Source of the DNA: an uncultured Porphyromonadaceae bacterium
GTDB taxonomy: Bacteria; Bacteroidota; Bacteroidia; Bacteroidales; Muribaculaceae
DNA length: 44,421 nucleotides
Assembly: GCA_947177035.1 (NCBI GenBank)
Contig: CAMWSS010000020.1
Span: 1-44,421, forward strand
Direction: 5' to 3'
A model generated the notes under the pieces. It searched no databases. It had not been told where the DNA came from and saw only the letters and a list, made by a program, of their open reading frames with translations. Shown one piece after another: positions 1-7,958 of this stretch. A program made the position numbers and the translations under genes. Numbering within the stretch: position 1 is the first letter of the stretch; every line of letters begins with the position of its first letter.

Positions 1-76
1 AATCCATGCGGGACGCGATGGTATCAACCGGCAGATTCGCGGCCACAGCCGCGATCAGCGATAGCATAACGCTCAT
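1..76 (-). CDS. Unidentified protein, 5' end only
   Basis: Only the first 25 codons are inside the window; the gene runs off the left edge. The product begins MSVMLSLIAAVAANLPVD, a short hydrophobic stretch that could be part of a signal peptide or membrane segment, but too little is present to name a family. The start is supported by a strong Shine-Dalgarno sequence (AAGGAGG at 88-82, five bases before the ATG) and by a Bacteroidetes-type promoter at 117-148. A second in-frame ATG lies three codons later. No function is proposed. Confidence 0.6.
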   Translation of the reverse strand, partial: MSVMLSLIAAVAANLPVDTIASRMD

Positions 77-116
77 AATTTCCTCCTTTTTATAATTTGA
101 TGGTGCGTATGTGTCG

Positions 117-148
117 CAAATTTACAAAAATGCTATAACTTTTGCAAA
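117..148 (-). promoter_or_regulatory. Promoter of the left-edge gene
   Basis: Read on the minus strand: TTTG at 148-145, a 20-nt spacer, then TAAATTTG at 124-117. Both match the Bacteroidetes -33/-7 pattern (TTTG and TAnnTTTG). Transcription would start near 110 and give a leader of roughly 35 nt with a good ribosome binding site. Confidence 0.6.
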
Positions 149-158
149 CTTTTTATCC

Positions 159-192
159 AAAAAAAAGCACCGGCGGATGGGCCGGTGCTTTT
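159..192 (-). terminator. Intrinsic terminator of the S9 peptidase gene
   Basis: Stem GCACCGGC (167-174) pairs perfectly with GCCGGTGC (181-188) around a 6-nt loop. On the minus strand the hairpin is followed by eight T residues (complement of the A run 159-166), a classical terminator about 30 nt after the stop codon at 221. On the plus strand only four T follow. Confidence 0.85.
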
Positions 193-220
193 GTGGGGTA
201 TGAGGCTGGACGAATGCGGT

Positions 221-2374
221 TTATTCGCCTTTGAGCCATTTGTCGAACCAGCGGAAGAAGAGGCGCTGCCAGAGGATTGCGTTCTGGGGCTTCAGGATCC
301 AGTGGTTTTCGTCGGGGAAGATCACCATTTCGGCCGGAATGCCGCGGAGTTTGGCGGCATTGAATGCCATTTCGCCCTGAGATGAGAGGATGCGGTAGTC
401 GAATTCGCCGTGGGTGATGAGGATGGGCTTGTCCCAGTTGGCGGCGAAGCGATGGGGCGAGGTTGCGAAGGTGGCCTGGGCGGTGGGGTTCTTGGTGTTC
501 CAGTATGCGCCATAGTCGGGATCGTCGGCTGTGTCGACGGGTGCGTTGGCCGCGCCGCCGCCCATGTCCCAGTTGGCGAACCACATCTCTTCGGTTTCAA
601 GATATTGGGCCTCCATGTTGAAGATGCCTGCGTGGGCTATGAATGCCGCGAAACGGCCTTCGTGGTTGCCGGCGAGCCAGTAGGTCGAGAAGCCGCCATA
701 GCTTGCGCCGGTGCATCCGATTCTGGTTTCGTCGATCCAGGGTTCTGTCTTGACGTGGTCGACGGCGGCGAGATAGTCGCGCATGTTCTGGCCGCCATAG
801 TCACCCGAGATCTGTGCGTTCCATTCGGTGCCGAATCCGGGGAGTCCGCGGCGGTTGGGGGCGATTACCACATAACCGTGGGCCGACATCAGCGCCAGGT
901 TCCAGCGGAAGCTCCAGAACTGGCTGACCGCCTGCTGCGGGCCGCCCTGGCAGTAGAATATGCCGGGATATTTCTTTTCGGCGTCGAAGCCCTGGGGCTT
1001 GAGAACCCAGACCAGCATCTCTTTGCCGTCGGTGGTGGGCACCATGCGGCGTTCCACTGTGGGCATGTCGAGCTGCGCGAAGATCGAACCGTTGACGTCA
1101 GAGAGCTGTTTGACTTCGCCGCTGGCGGTGTCGATGCTGAACACTTCGTTGGGGTAGAGCATCGAGTGGCGCATGGCGATGAGCTTGCCGTCGGCCGCGG
1201 GCGACAGGGAGGCCCAGTCGCATTCTCCGCCGGCCACTTCGGCCACTTCTCCGCCGGCTGCCGGGATGGCAAACACGGGCATCACGCCGTCTTTATATGC
1301 GCGGAAGTAGATGGTGGCGCCGTCGGGCGAGAAGGCGATGTCGTCGACCGTATAGTCCCACTCGGCGGTGAGGTCGGTTTTGGCTCCGGTGGCGCGGTCG
1401 AGGGTGAAGATGCGGTTTTTGTCGCTCTCATATCCGTCGTGCTCCATGCTCAGCCAGGCGAGTTTTGAGCCGTCGGGCGAGAACACGGGGTGGGTGTCAT
1501 AGCCCATCATGCCTTCGGTGATGCAGGCGGTTGTGCCGGCCTCGAGGTCGTAGAGATAGAGGTCGGAGTTGGTTGACAGGGCATACTCCATGCCGGATTT
1601 TTTGCGGCTCACATAGACGAGCTGCTTGCTGTCGGGGCTCCATGCGAAGGATTCCGCTCCGCCGAACGGTTTCATCGGCGCCTCGAAGAGCGGCTCGTCG
1701 GCCATTATGTCGCGCTCGTTGCTGACGGATTTTCCGTCGAAGTCGGCGATGAAGGGGTGGGGGATCTCGGTGACCCATTCGTCCCAGTGTTTATACATCA
1801 TGTCGTCGATGATGCGTGCGTTGGCCTTGGGCAGATCGGGATAGACGTCCTGCGGGGTGCGTGCCCACTTGATCTGCCGCACTATCATCACCTTGCTCTG
1901 GTCGGGCGAGAAGAGGAAGGCGTCGACGGCCTTGTCGCCGTTGGTGACCTGCCGTCGGTTTGAACCGTCGGCATCCATGATCCAGATCTGGCTGCGGCCC
2001 TCGGAGTCGGGATAGAGGAAGGCGATGGCCTTGCCGCCGTCGATCCACACAGCGCCGTTTTCAGACTTGGCGGTGCGGGTGATTCTCAGTGCGTCTGTGC
2101 CGTCGGTGTTCATCACGTAAAGGTCGGCGTTCGAGCGGTTCTGCTCCACGCTTTCATAGCTGACGCTGTAGAGCACCTGTTTGCCGTCGGGCGATGCCAG
2201 TGCGCCGGTCACTCGGCCCATGGCTTCGAGGGCCTCGATTGTGAACACCCGGTCTTCGCTCTTGAAATCGGGCTTGTCGATAATCTGCTCCTGTTCGGAG
2301 GAAGCGCCACTGCCGCAGGCCGTGGCCAAAGCTGCCAGAGATGCCATGGCTAAAGGCTTCAAGATTTTTTGCAT
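221..2374 (-). CDS. S9 family prolyl oligopeptidase-type lipoprotein
   Basis: Predicted serine peptidase of the prolyl oligopeptidase family (acylaminoacyl-peptidase / dipeptidyl-peptidase branch), 717 aa. Residues 1-20 form a lipoprotein signal peptide ending in a lipobox (LATAC), so it is probably anchored in the envelope and trims peptides there. The middle holds a TolB-like beta-propeller with repeated SPDG/SPDK motifs. The C-terminal alpha/beta-hydrolase domain has the catalytic triad: Ser558 in GASYGG, Asp659 in GEFDYR and His691 in ENHW. The start at 2374 is chosen over an upstream ATG at 2413 because it gives a compact signal peptide and because the -7 box lies at 2418-2411. It stands alone, divergent from rpsO, with its own terminator. 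Exact substrate specificity is not visible. Confidence 0.9.
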   Translation of the reverse strand: MQKILKPLAMASLAALATACGSGASSEQEQIIDKPDFKSEDRVFTIEALEAMGRVTGALASPDGKQVLYSVSYESVEQNRSNADLYVMNTDGTDALRITRTAKSENGAVWIDGGKAIAFLYPDSEGRSQIWIMDADGSNRRQVTNGDKAVDAFLFSPDQSKVMIVRQIKWARTPQDVYPDLPKANARIIDDMMYKHWDEWVTEIPHPFIADFDGKSVSNERDIMADEPLFEAPMKPFGGAESFAWSPDSKQLVYVSRKKSGMEYALSTNSDLYLYDLEAGTTACITEGMMGYDTHPVFSPDGSKLAWLSMEHDGYESDKNRIFTLDRATGAKTDLTAEWDYTVDDIAFSPDGATIYFRAYKDGVMPVFAIPAAGGEVAEVAGGECDWASLSPAADGKLIAMRHSMLYPNEVFSIDTASGEVKQLSDVNGSIFAQLDMPTVERRMVPTTDGKEMLVWVLKPQGFDAEKKYPGIFYCQGGPQQAVSQFWSFRWNLALMSAHGYVVIAPNRRGLPGFGTEWNAQISGDYGGQNMRDYLAAVDHVKTEPWIDETRIGCTGASYGGFSTYWLAGNHEGRFAAFIAHAGIFNMEAQYLETEEMWFANWDMGGGAANAPVDTADDPDYGAYWNTKNPTAQATFATSPHRFAANWDKPILITHGEFDYRILSSQGEMAFNAAKLRGIPAEMVIFPDENHWILKPQNAILWQRLFFRWFDKWLKGE

Positions 2375-2410
2375 ATATAATATAAGGTGTGAATGTTGGT
2401 TTTCCGGCCT

Positions 2411-2418
2411 CAAATTTA
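2411..2418 (-). promoter_or_regulatory. -7 box for the S9 peptidase gene
   Basis: Minus-strand TAAATTTG matches TAnnTTTG and lies 37 nt upstream of the chosen start. No convincing -33 element is seen at the expected distance, so this is weaker than the divergent rpsO promoter. Confidence 0.4.
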
Positions 2419-2436
2419 CGAATTTATTTTCAATTG

Positions 2437-2468
2437 TTTGGCAGAGTGATTAAAAATGCTTACCTTTG
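2437..2468 (+). promoter_or_regulatory. Promoter of rpsO
   Basis: TTTG (2437-2440), 20-nt spacer, TACCTTTG (2461-2468): a textbook Bacteroidetes promoter. The transcript would start near 2475 with a leader of about 45 nt. Confidence 0.75.
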
Positions 2469-2520
2469 CGGCGCTTAATAGCACAATCCTCATATATTAA
2501 CCACCTAAAATTTCCAAAGA

Positions 2521-2796
2521 ATGCATCTTAATTCTGACGAAAAAGTAGAAATCTTTGAGAAATACGGTAAGGGTAAGACTGATACTGGCTCTCCTGAAGC
2601 CCAGATAGCATTATTCTCGGTCCGTATTGCTCATTTGACTGAACACCTCAAGTCAAATCACAAAGATTATGCAACCGCACGTGCCCTGAAAGCCCTGGTC
2701 GGCAAGCGTCGTCGTCTGCTGGATTATCTGATCCGCACCGACATCAACCGTTACCGTGCCATCATCGCCCAGAAAGAGCTGGGTATCCGCAAGTAA
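2521..2796 (+). CDS. rpsO: 30S ribosomal protein S15
   Basis: Small-subunit protein S15, 91 aa, about the normal length. It binds the central domain of 16S rRNA and takes part in the intersubunit bridge with 23S rRNA. The family pattern is clear: TGSPEAQIALFSVRI near residues 21-35, the helical HLxxHxKDYxxxRALxxLVGKRRRLLDYL block at 40-70, and a basic C-terminus. It has its own promoter and terminator, so it is monocistronic. In other bacteria S15 represses its own translation through a leader structure; no such fold is obvious here. Confidence 0.98.
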   Translation: MHLNSDEKVEIFEKYGKGKTDTGSPEAQIALFSVRIAHLTEHLKSNHKDYATARALKALVGKRRRLLDYLIRTDINRYRAIIAQKELGIRK

Positions 2797-2820
2797 GGCG
2801 GCACTGCAACCACATTCCGT

Positions 2821-2852
2821 GAGCGTCCATCAAGGACGCTCGCTTTTTTTTT
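2821..2852 (+). terminator. Intrinsic terminator of rpsO
   Basis: GAGCGTCC (2821-2828) pairs with GGACGCTC (2834-2841) around a 5-nt loop, followed by a run of about ten T residues. Confidence 0.9.
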
Positions 2853-2915
2853 AACAGAGAACAGTGTCGGGCTGTGATGCCCGTATTTATTTCTCATTCT
2901 AAATTTTTTTCAGTT

Positions 2916-4370
2916 ATGAAAAAAACAATTCTGTCGGCTGTGGCCATTGTGCTTTCAGCCGGCATCTCAATGGCCGAGGGTTATCAGATCAATTCTCTGT
3001 CGGCCAAACAGATCGGCATGGGCCATACCGGCGTGGCGCTCAAACTGGGTGCTGAAAACATGTATTTCAACCCCGCAGGCATGGCTTTCATGGATAAGAC
3101 CCTCGACCTCTCGGGTTCTTTTACGGGTATTGTTCCGACTGCCGTTGCCACGGTCGACGGCAAGGACTATGAAACAGACAACGGGGTGTCGACTCCGATC
3201 AACGTCAACGCCGCGTTCTCGATATATCCCAGCCTGAAGGGCGGCATCTCCTTCTACACCCCCTATGGTTCGTCGATCAACTGGACCGACAACTGGCCCG
3301 GCGCCGTCCTGTCGCAGAACGTGTCGCTCAAAGTCTTCACGATCCAGCCCACTCTTGCCTGGGCCATCACCGACAAGATTTCGATCGGAGCCGGAATGAT
3401 GGTGTCGTGGGGTAACGTTGACCTCAACAAGGGGCTTGTGCCTGCCGCCACGGCCGACAAGGCCATCGGTGCGCTCAAGGAACTCGGTGTGCTTCCTGAT
3501 GCCACTCCCGGCTTCGGCAACACGGCGCCGGCATCGGTCAATCTCAAAGGATCATCCGCGATAGCCGTCGGCTTCAATGTCGGAGTCATGTACAATATTG
3601 ACCGCCGTTGGACCGTGGGCGCGTCGTTCCGCTCCAAGATGGGGATGAGGGTCAAGTCGGGCGACGCATACGTGAGATATGCCAACACGGTGGCCCAGAG
3701 CATTCTCGGCGAATCGCTCGACCTGATCAATGAAGCCAATTTCAAATCCGAGATGCCATGTCCGTGGGTTTTGTCGCTCGGAGTTTCCTATAAGCCCGTC
3801 GATCGGCTCACTCTCGCCCTTGACGCCCGCCTGACAGGGTGGAAAGCCTATAAAACTCTGGATATCGAATTCCTGAACGAGCAGCTCTCCGGCTATAATC
3901 AGTATATCACAAAGAACTACAGCAATTCATGGTGCTTCTCCTTCGGCGCCGAATATGCCATCACCGGACGCATGGATCTCAGAGCCGGCCTTATGGTCGA
4001 CACTTCGCCCGTTGACCGCAATTACTACAACCCTGAAACTCCGGGAATGACTAAAATCGAACCGACGGTCGGCTTCTCGTTCCGTCCGATTCCGAGTCTT
4101 TCGATTGATCTCGGCTTCATGTATGTGGCCGGAGTAGGCATGGATGGCGCCACCTGTGAGTATGCCGATCTTCTTGGCCGGATGATGCCGGCCAAACTGA
4201 CTCCCGCCATTGCCGGCGCCCTCATGCAGCAAGGAGTCCCGGCCGAGACCGCGTCTCAGATGGCGCAGGCCAAGGTGGCCAGCTATGGCTTCGAGCCTTC
4301 AGGCAAGTTCAAGGCCGACTATCGGCTTCATGCATTTATCCCGTCGATCGGCATAAGTTATAGTTTTTAA
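2916..4370 (+). CDS. OmpP1/FadL family outer-membrane transporter
   Basis: Predicted 484-aa outer-membrane beta-barrel of the FadL/OmpP1/TodX family, which moves long-chain fatty acids or other hydrophobic compounds across the outer membrane. A signal peptide occupies residues 1 to about 20 (ending SMAEG). The mature N-terminus shows the family hallmark of a plug helix followed by NPAG (in MYFNPAGMAFM), and the rest alternates aromatic-rich strands, ending in a terminal Phe (ISYSF), usual for barrel insertion. The start at 2916 is chosen because it begins the signal peptide MKKTIL; the open frame extends to 2874 without a plausible start. It follows the rpsO terminator and has no obvious promoter of its own. 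The substrate cannot be told from sequence. Confidence 0.92.
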   Translation: MKKTILSAVAIVLSAGISMAEGYQINSLSAKQIGMGHTGVALKLGAENMYFNPAGMAFMDKTLDLSGSFTGIVPTAVATVDGKDYETDNGVSTPINVNAAFSIYPSLKGGISFYTPYGSSINWTDNWPGAVLSQNVSLKVFTIQPTLAWAITDKISIGAGMMVSWGNVDLNKGLVPAATADKAIGALKELGVLPDATPGFGNTAPASVNLKGSSAIAVGFNVGVMYNIDRRWTVGASFRSKMGMRVKSGDAYVRYANTVAQSILGESLDLINEANFKSEMPCPWVLSLGVSYKPVDRLTLALDARLTGWKAYKTLDIEFLNEQLSGYNQYITKNYSNSWCFSFGAEYAITGRMDLRAGLMVDTSPVDRNYYNPETPGMTKIEPTVGFSFRPIPSLSIDLGFMYVAGVGMDGATCEYADLLGRMMPAKLTPAIAGALMQQGVPAETASQMAQAKVASYGFEPSGKFKADYRLHAFIPSIGISYSF

Positions 4371-4390
4371 ATTATTTATTCGGTGTAATT

Positions 4391-4421
4391 TTTGTGAATT
4401 GACAGAAAATGACTAACTTTG
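4391..4421 (+). promoter_or_regulatory. Promoter of rpmE
   Basis: TTTG (4391-4394), 19-nt spacer, TAACTTTG (4414-4421). The leader would be about 70 nt, with no SD sequence just before the ATG at 4498. Confidence 0.7.
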
Positions 4422-4497
4422 CACCGCCATTACGAATAAGCCGCCCTACCAACGGTAAATTCACAAACGATAGAAAACAAATAACTTACTGACAGAT

Positions 4498-4752
4498 ATG
4501 AAAAAAGACATCCATCCCGCCGAATACCGCGAAGTAGCTTTCAAGGATATGTCGAACGATGAAGTTTTTATCACTCGCTCGACTGTTAACGCCAAAGAAA
4601 CCATCGAAATCGACGGTGTCACCTATCCGCTGGTCAAGCTGGAAATCACCAGCTCCTCACACCCCTTCTTCACCGGTAAGCAGAAGCTGGTCGACACAGC
4701 AGGTCGTGTGGACAAGTTTATGAGCCGCTACGGCAACCGCAACAAAAAGTAA
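4498..4752 (+). CDS. rpmE: 50S ribosomal protein L31, type B
   Basis: L31 of the large subunit, 84 aa. It starts [11 protein letters not shown] and carries the family signature [23 protein letters not shown]. It lacks the CxxC zinc-binding cysteines of the A-type protein, so it is the zinc-independent B-type (called rpmE2 or ykgM in genomes that hold both). Whether this genome also has an A-type copy cannot be seen here. It has its own promoter and terminator. Confidence 0.97.
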   Translation: MKKDIHPAEYREVAFKDMSNDEVFITRSTVNAKETIEIDGVTYPLVKLEITSSSHPFFTGKQKLVDTAGRVDKFMSRYGNRNKK

Positions 4753-4782
4753 GTCGGAGCCACTGCGACACATCCTTTTACC

Positions 4783-4819
4783 GATGGCGGGAGCTTGACT
4801 CTCGCCATTCGTGTTTTTT
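4783..4819 (+). terminator. Intrinsic terminator of rpmE
   Basis: GATGGCG (4783-4789) pairs with CGCCATT (4803-4809), with a G-T pair at the base and extra pairing inside, followed by GTGTTTTTT. It ends about 30 nt before trmN6. Confidence 0.75.
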
Positions 4820-4850
4820 CAGCACCGGGAAAGAACGAGGAGAGAGACAG

Positions 4851-5534
4851 ATGAAAGAGCGGTTGTTTCGCTTCAAGCAATTCAGTGTCAGTCACTCGGC
4901 GTCGGCCATGAAAGTCGGCACCGACGGCGTGACTCTTGGCGCGTGGGCATCGGTGGACACCGGCGACACGGTGCTCGACGTCGGTGCCGGATGCGGGCTT
5001 ATCGGGCTGATGGCCGCCCAGCGCGGCGCCGCCGCGGTGACCATGCTCGAAATCGACCCGCTGGCCGCCGAAGAGGCGGCCGCCAATGCCGCCGCTTCGC
5101 CATGGGGCGACCGGACGGAGAGTATCTGCGCCGACTTCACTGCCGTCGACTTTGCCGGACGCCGCTTTGACCGGATCATCTCCAATCCGCCGTTTTTCAC
5201 CAACGGCGCTCTGGCGCCGGGGGCGACACGCGCTCTGGCGCGACACGAATCGAGCCTGACTCTCGAGTCGCTGACCGGCCGCGCCGCGCCGCTGCTTGCG
5301 CCTGGCGGAACGCTCAGTGTTATCATTCCGGCCGACTCGGCCGAGAGGGCCATCTTCGCCGCCGGCATCGCCGGGCTGTGTTGTCTTCGCCGCACGGAAC
5401 TGTTCACCCGTCAGGGCGCTCCGCCGCGGCGGGTCCTGCTTGAATTCTCGGCCACGGGCGGCCCTTGTGTGCATTCGGATCTGATTGTCGGATCCGACGA
5501 TTATAAAAATCTCACATCGTCATTCTATCTCTGA
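4851..5534 (+). CDS. trmN6: tRNA1(Val) adenine-37 N6-methyltransferase
   Basis: S-adenosylmethionine-dependent methyltransferase, 227 aa, of the TrmN6 (YfiC) family, which adds a methyl group to N6 of A37 in tRNA1(Val). The N-terminus FRFKQFSVSHSASAMKVGTDGVTLGAW is typical of the family. The SAM-binding glycine loop VLDVGAGCG lies at residues 41-49, the acidic ribose-binding residue in MLEIDP follows, and the adenine-specific NPPF motif is at 112-115. The stop codon overlaps the next start (TGATG, 5532-5536), so it is probably translated together with the CPBP protein, though no functional link is evident. Confidence 0.93.
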   Translation: MKERLFRFKQFSVSHSASAMKVGTDGVTLGAWASVDTGDTVLDVGAGCGLIGLMAAQRGAAAVTMLEIDPLAAEEAAANAAASPWGDRTESICADFTAVDFAGRRFDRIISNPPFFTNGALAPGATRALARHESSLTLESLTGRAAPLLAPGGTLSVIIPADSAERAIFAAGIAGLCCLRRTELFTRQGAPPRRVLLEFSATGGPCVHSDLIVGSDDYKNLTSSFYL

Positions 5535-6364
5535 TGTTTACTTTCGGAAAGCGATTGCTGCTGCTTGTTTTTCTGCTGATTGCCGGCATGGCGTTGACCG
5601 GCCTGTTTTCAAGTCTGATCAGCGCGTTGGTTTCAGACGCCACAAAGGCATTGCGCGTCACTGCCATCGTGCAGGATCTGTTCTGCTTTATCCTTCCGGC
5701 CGTGGTGCTGGCCGTGATGGTCACCCGGCTGCCCGCCGATTTTCTCAAAATCAGAGGCGGCGGTCGCCGTCAGTGGGCCTGTGCGGCGTTGACCGCTCTG
5801 GCTGTGGTCGCGGCGGTGCCGCTGATCAACACTCTGGTGGAGTGGAACTCTTCGATCAGCCTCGGGCCGCTGCATGAGCCGATGGCGCGGGCCGAAGCGG
5901 CGGCAGAGGCTGCCTCGGAACTGATGCTCGGCGGAGGCTCGGTGGCCGATCTGCTGCTCGGGCTGCTGATTGTGGGAGTGTTTGCCGGATTTTCGGAGGA
6001 GATATTTTTTCGCGGAGCTCTTCAGCGCCTGCTGATCACAAGGCCTATGAATCCACATCTGGCCATCTGGACTGTCGCTTTTATATTCAGCGCCTTCCAC
6101 GTGCAGTTTTTCGGATTCGTGCCCAGACTGCTGCTTGGCGCTCTGTTCGGCTATGCGGCATGGTGGAGCGCTTCGCTATGGCCGGCAGTTATCGGTCACG
6201 TTTTCAATAATTCGTTGACTGTCATTGTCATGTGGCTTGTGCGCCGCGGCGATATTGCTGCCGACGCCGGCTCCTTCGGCGCCTTCTCGCCGCTGTGGCT
6301 CCCGGCGAGCCTGATTCTTACCGCAGCGGTGCTCTGGAGCGTCCGACGACTTTGCCGCCGATAA
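5534..6364 (+). CDS. CPBP family intramembrane metalloprotease
   Basis: Polytopic membrane protein of 276 aa in the CPBP/Abi family (relatives of the CAAX prenyl protease Rce1). The three family motifs are seen: EEIFFRG (Glu155-Glu156, Arg160), a His in FSAFHVQFFG (His189), and GHVFNN (His222, Asn225-Asn226). Around them are about seven hydrophobic segments. Bacterial members are intramembrane proteases; some protect against bacteriocins, but no bacteriocin genes are nearby. The start overlaps the trmN6 stop by one base and a terminator follows directly. Confidence 0.88.
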   Translation: MFTFGKRLLLLVFLLIAGMALTGLFSSLISALVSDATKALRVTAIVQDLFCFILPAVVLAVMVTRLPADFLKIRGGGRRQWACAALTALAVVAAVPLINTLVEWNSSISLGPLHEPMARAEAAAEAASELMLGGGSVADLLLGLLIVGVFAGFSEEIFFRGALQRLLITRPMNPHLAIWTVAFIFSAFHVQFFGFVPRLLLGALFGYAAWWSASLWPAVIGHVFNNSLTVIVMWLVRRGDIAADAGSFGAFSPLWLPASLILTAAVLWSVRRLCRR

Positions 6365-6374
6365 AAATCTACCG

Positions 6375-6402
6375 TAAGGCCCTCATGCAGGGCCTTATCT
6401 TT
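6375..6402 (+). terminator. Terminator after the CPBP gene
   Basis: Perfect 9-bp stem TAAGGCCCT (6375-6383) / AGGGCCTTA (6389-6397) with a 5-nt loop, followed by TCTTTG. The 3' arm overlaps the -7 box of the next gene. Confidence 0.7.
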
Positions 6403-6403
6403 G
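6396..6403 (+). promoter_or_regulatory. -7 box TATCTTTG just before the Lin1244-like gene
   Basis: An exact TAnnTTTG box ends only 7 nt before the ATG at 6411, so transcription would start at or next to the start codon, giving a leaderless or almost leaderless mRNA. No clear -33 TTTG is seen in the hairpin region upstream. Confidence 0.45.
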
Positions 6404-6410
6404 TGGCGTT

Positions 6411-6950
6411 ATGAAAGTTGATGCCAAATTTTTTGAGCAGCGCTGGGTCCGGGCGATCCAGGCTGAGTTCGGAGCGCAGGGTGTGCTCGCAGTGATCAGA
6501 CTGCTGTGCGGTGTTTTCGATTCGTCTGAGGGCTACTGGCGCGACTGGTCGGCCATGGATCAGGCCGTGCTGGCCGGTGAGGTCGGCCTGTCGGTGGCCG
6601 ACGTCGGTCGTCTGATTGACCGTCTGGCGGACTATGGTGTGATTGATCGCGACAAGCTTCGTCGCGACAACGTCATCACCTCCAGGACCATACAGCTCGA
6701 ATATATCCGTCAGGCGGGAGTGGCCCGCGCCCGCCGGCTTGACTGGCGCAAGCACTCCATGATTCCGCTCGAGGAATTGCTCGGACTCGGCATAGCTCCG
6801 GCCATTTTCGAGGACTTCGACGAGGAATATGGCGTTCCGCTCCCCGTCAACCGCCGTGCCCCATATCTCTATCCGGGTTTCCGTCAGATCCGCATCCGTC
6901 ACCGTGACCCCGGCGTCCACCTCTATCGCGTCGTCAGAGTCCCGACATGA
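6411..6950 (+). CDS. Lin1244/Lin1753-like (DUF4373-type) protein
   Basis: Protein of 179 aa. Residues 1 to about 105 resemble the Lin1244/Lin1753 N-terminal domain found in Bacteroidales and phage DnaD-like replication proteins: MKVDAKFFEQRWVRAIQ at the start, then a winged-helix-like pattern (short helices, VGLSVADVGRLIDRLADYGVID) and SRTIQLEYIRQA. The rest (110-179) is basic and rich in Pro and Arg with no known domain. It is shorter than typical members, and no prophage genes are nearby. A DNA-binding role is inference from the fold family only. It is convergent with the next lipoprotein gene. Confidence 0.65.
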   Translation: MKVDAKFFEQRWVRAIQAEFGAQGVLAVIRLLCGVFDSSEGYWRDWSAMDQAVLAGEVGLSVADVGRLIDRLADYGVIDRDKLRRDNVITSRTIQLEYIRQAGVARARRLDWRKHSMIPLEELLGLGIAPAIFEDFDEEYGVPLPVNRRAPYLYPGFRQIRIRHRDPGVHLYRVVRVPT

Positions 6951-6957
6951 TGCGAAA

Positions 6958-6999
6958 CGCCCCGGACACGGGGTGGGGATGGCCGGTGTGTCCGGGGCG
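6958..6999. terminator. Large G+C-rich hairpin between convergent genes
   Basis: A perfect 12-bp stem (6958-6969 with 6988-6999, arm CGCCCCGGACAC) closes an 18-nt loop. It lies between a plus gene ending at 6950 and a minus gene ending at 7022. There is no proper T tract on either strand, so bidirectional termination or mRNA 3'-end protection is inferred from position. Confidence 0.5.
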
Positions 7000-7021
7000 T
7001 CGGGAAAATGGGGCAGGAGTG

Positions 7022-7873
7022 TTATTCGGCCAGCTGGCGTCCGGAGCAGACACCTCGTGAGCCGGGGGCTAATCCGCTGAAAACTATCTGGAATTCTCGT
7101 TCGGCTCCTGTGGTGTTGGGGTCCAGGGTGATGGTGATCTCTCTGGGGTCGCCGTGCTTGTTGCGTTCGATGGTGAGCCATCCGAATGTGTAGCTGAACA
7201 CTTCGTCAGGATCGGTCCAGTAGTCTGTGAAATCCTGTGTGCCGTCTTCTTCCTTGAAAGTGTGGCTGATATTGTCGATACGTAATTTCAGGAATACCCA
7301 GTAGTGATTGTGGGTCATGACATTGGTCGTGCCGCCTTTTGCAGGAAACACCACTGTGCCCGGATAGGAGTGTTGTCCGCCTCCTACCGGCATATCAGAT
7401 TCGCTTTCGCAGACAAGGGTGTCTGTCACCTCGCCACGCCGGAACTCCAGATAGGCGTAACGGTATTTGGGATACTCATAGTCAAAAAACGGATCTATAT
7501 CGGTAAGCGTCAGTTTTCTGTCGGCATAATGCATGTTCAGCCACGACACGTTTTCGTCAAACGCCGATGCTCCGCTCAGTTCGGTCAGATACGTGGTCAG
7601 CGGATACCATCGCGGGTATTTACGATTCATCTCATCTCCGAACGACACTGATGTAATCGTCCAGTCGTCAGATTCAAAATAGATGGTGTCACTGATATAG
7701 TTTTTGATATATCCGTTGAGGGAAACTTCATCGACAGAGAAACCTATACCAGCCTCGACGGCCGGCGACGGATCAACCGGAGGCTTCGTCGGCTCGTTTT
7801 CTTCAGAGCTGCATCCATAGAGGCCGACGGCGACTATAGCGGCCAGTCCGGCAATAAATTTTTGAGCTGCCAT
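7022..7873 (-). CDS. Lipoprotein with BACON-like C-terminal domain
   Basis: Secreted lipoprotein of 283 aa: signal peptide with lipobox VGLYGC (Cys at about residue 21) followed by an acidic, Pro-rich linker. The C-terminal part (about 170-275) shows the BACON-domain pattern: FPAKGGTTNV, a run of aromatic residues around WVFLKLRI, WLTIERN..GDPREITITLDPNTTGAEREFQIVFSG. BACON domains are common in Bacteroidetes surface proteins and are thought to bind carbohydrate, mucin or protein. The middle part is not recognised. Upstream lie a -7-like box and a tandem ATTAAC motif (see findings). Confidence 0.7.
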   Translation of the reverse strand: MAAQKFIAGLAAIVAVGLYGCSSEENEPTKPPVDPSPAVEAGIGFSVDEVSLNGYIKNYISDTIYFESDDWTITSVSFGDEMNRKYPRWYPLTTYLTELSGASAFDENVSWLNMHYADRKLTLTDIDPFFDYEYPKYRYAYLEFRRGEVTDTLVCESESDMPVGGGQHSYPGTVVFPAKGGTTNVMTHNHYWVFLKLRIDNISHTFKEEDGTQDFTDYWTDPDEVFSYTFGWLTIERNKHGDPREITITLDPNTTGAEREFQIVFSGLAPGSRGVCSGRQLAE

Positions 7874-7896
7874 ACGTTTGAGGGGTGTGTTATATT

Positions 7897-7912
7897 GTTA
7901 ATGGATGTTTAT
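7897..7912. repeat. Degenerate tandem GTTAAT-type motif
   Basis: GTTAAT (7897-7902), four bases, GTTTAT (7907-7912): the same 10-bp spacing as the perfect copy at 7959-7974, with one mismatch in the second half. It lies in the expected leader of the lipoprotein gene. Confidence 0.35.
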
Positions 7913-7918
7913 CGGTTG

Positions 7919-7926
7919 CAAAGTAA
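7919..7926 (-). promoter_or_regulatory. -7-like box of the BACON-like lipoprotein gene
   Basis: Minus-strand TTACTTTG, one mismatch from TAnnTTTG, giving a leader of about 40 nt. It stands 32 nt downstream (on the minus strand) of the tandem motif at 7959-7974. The 307-nt gap 7874-8180 otherwise holds A+T-rich DNA and the RND operon promoter. Confidence 0.4.
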
Positions 7927-7958
7927 AGGCTAAATTATTAATATCGCAACATATTGGC

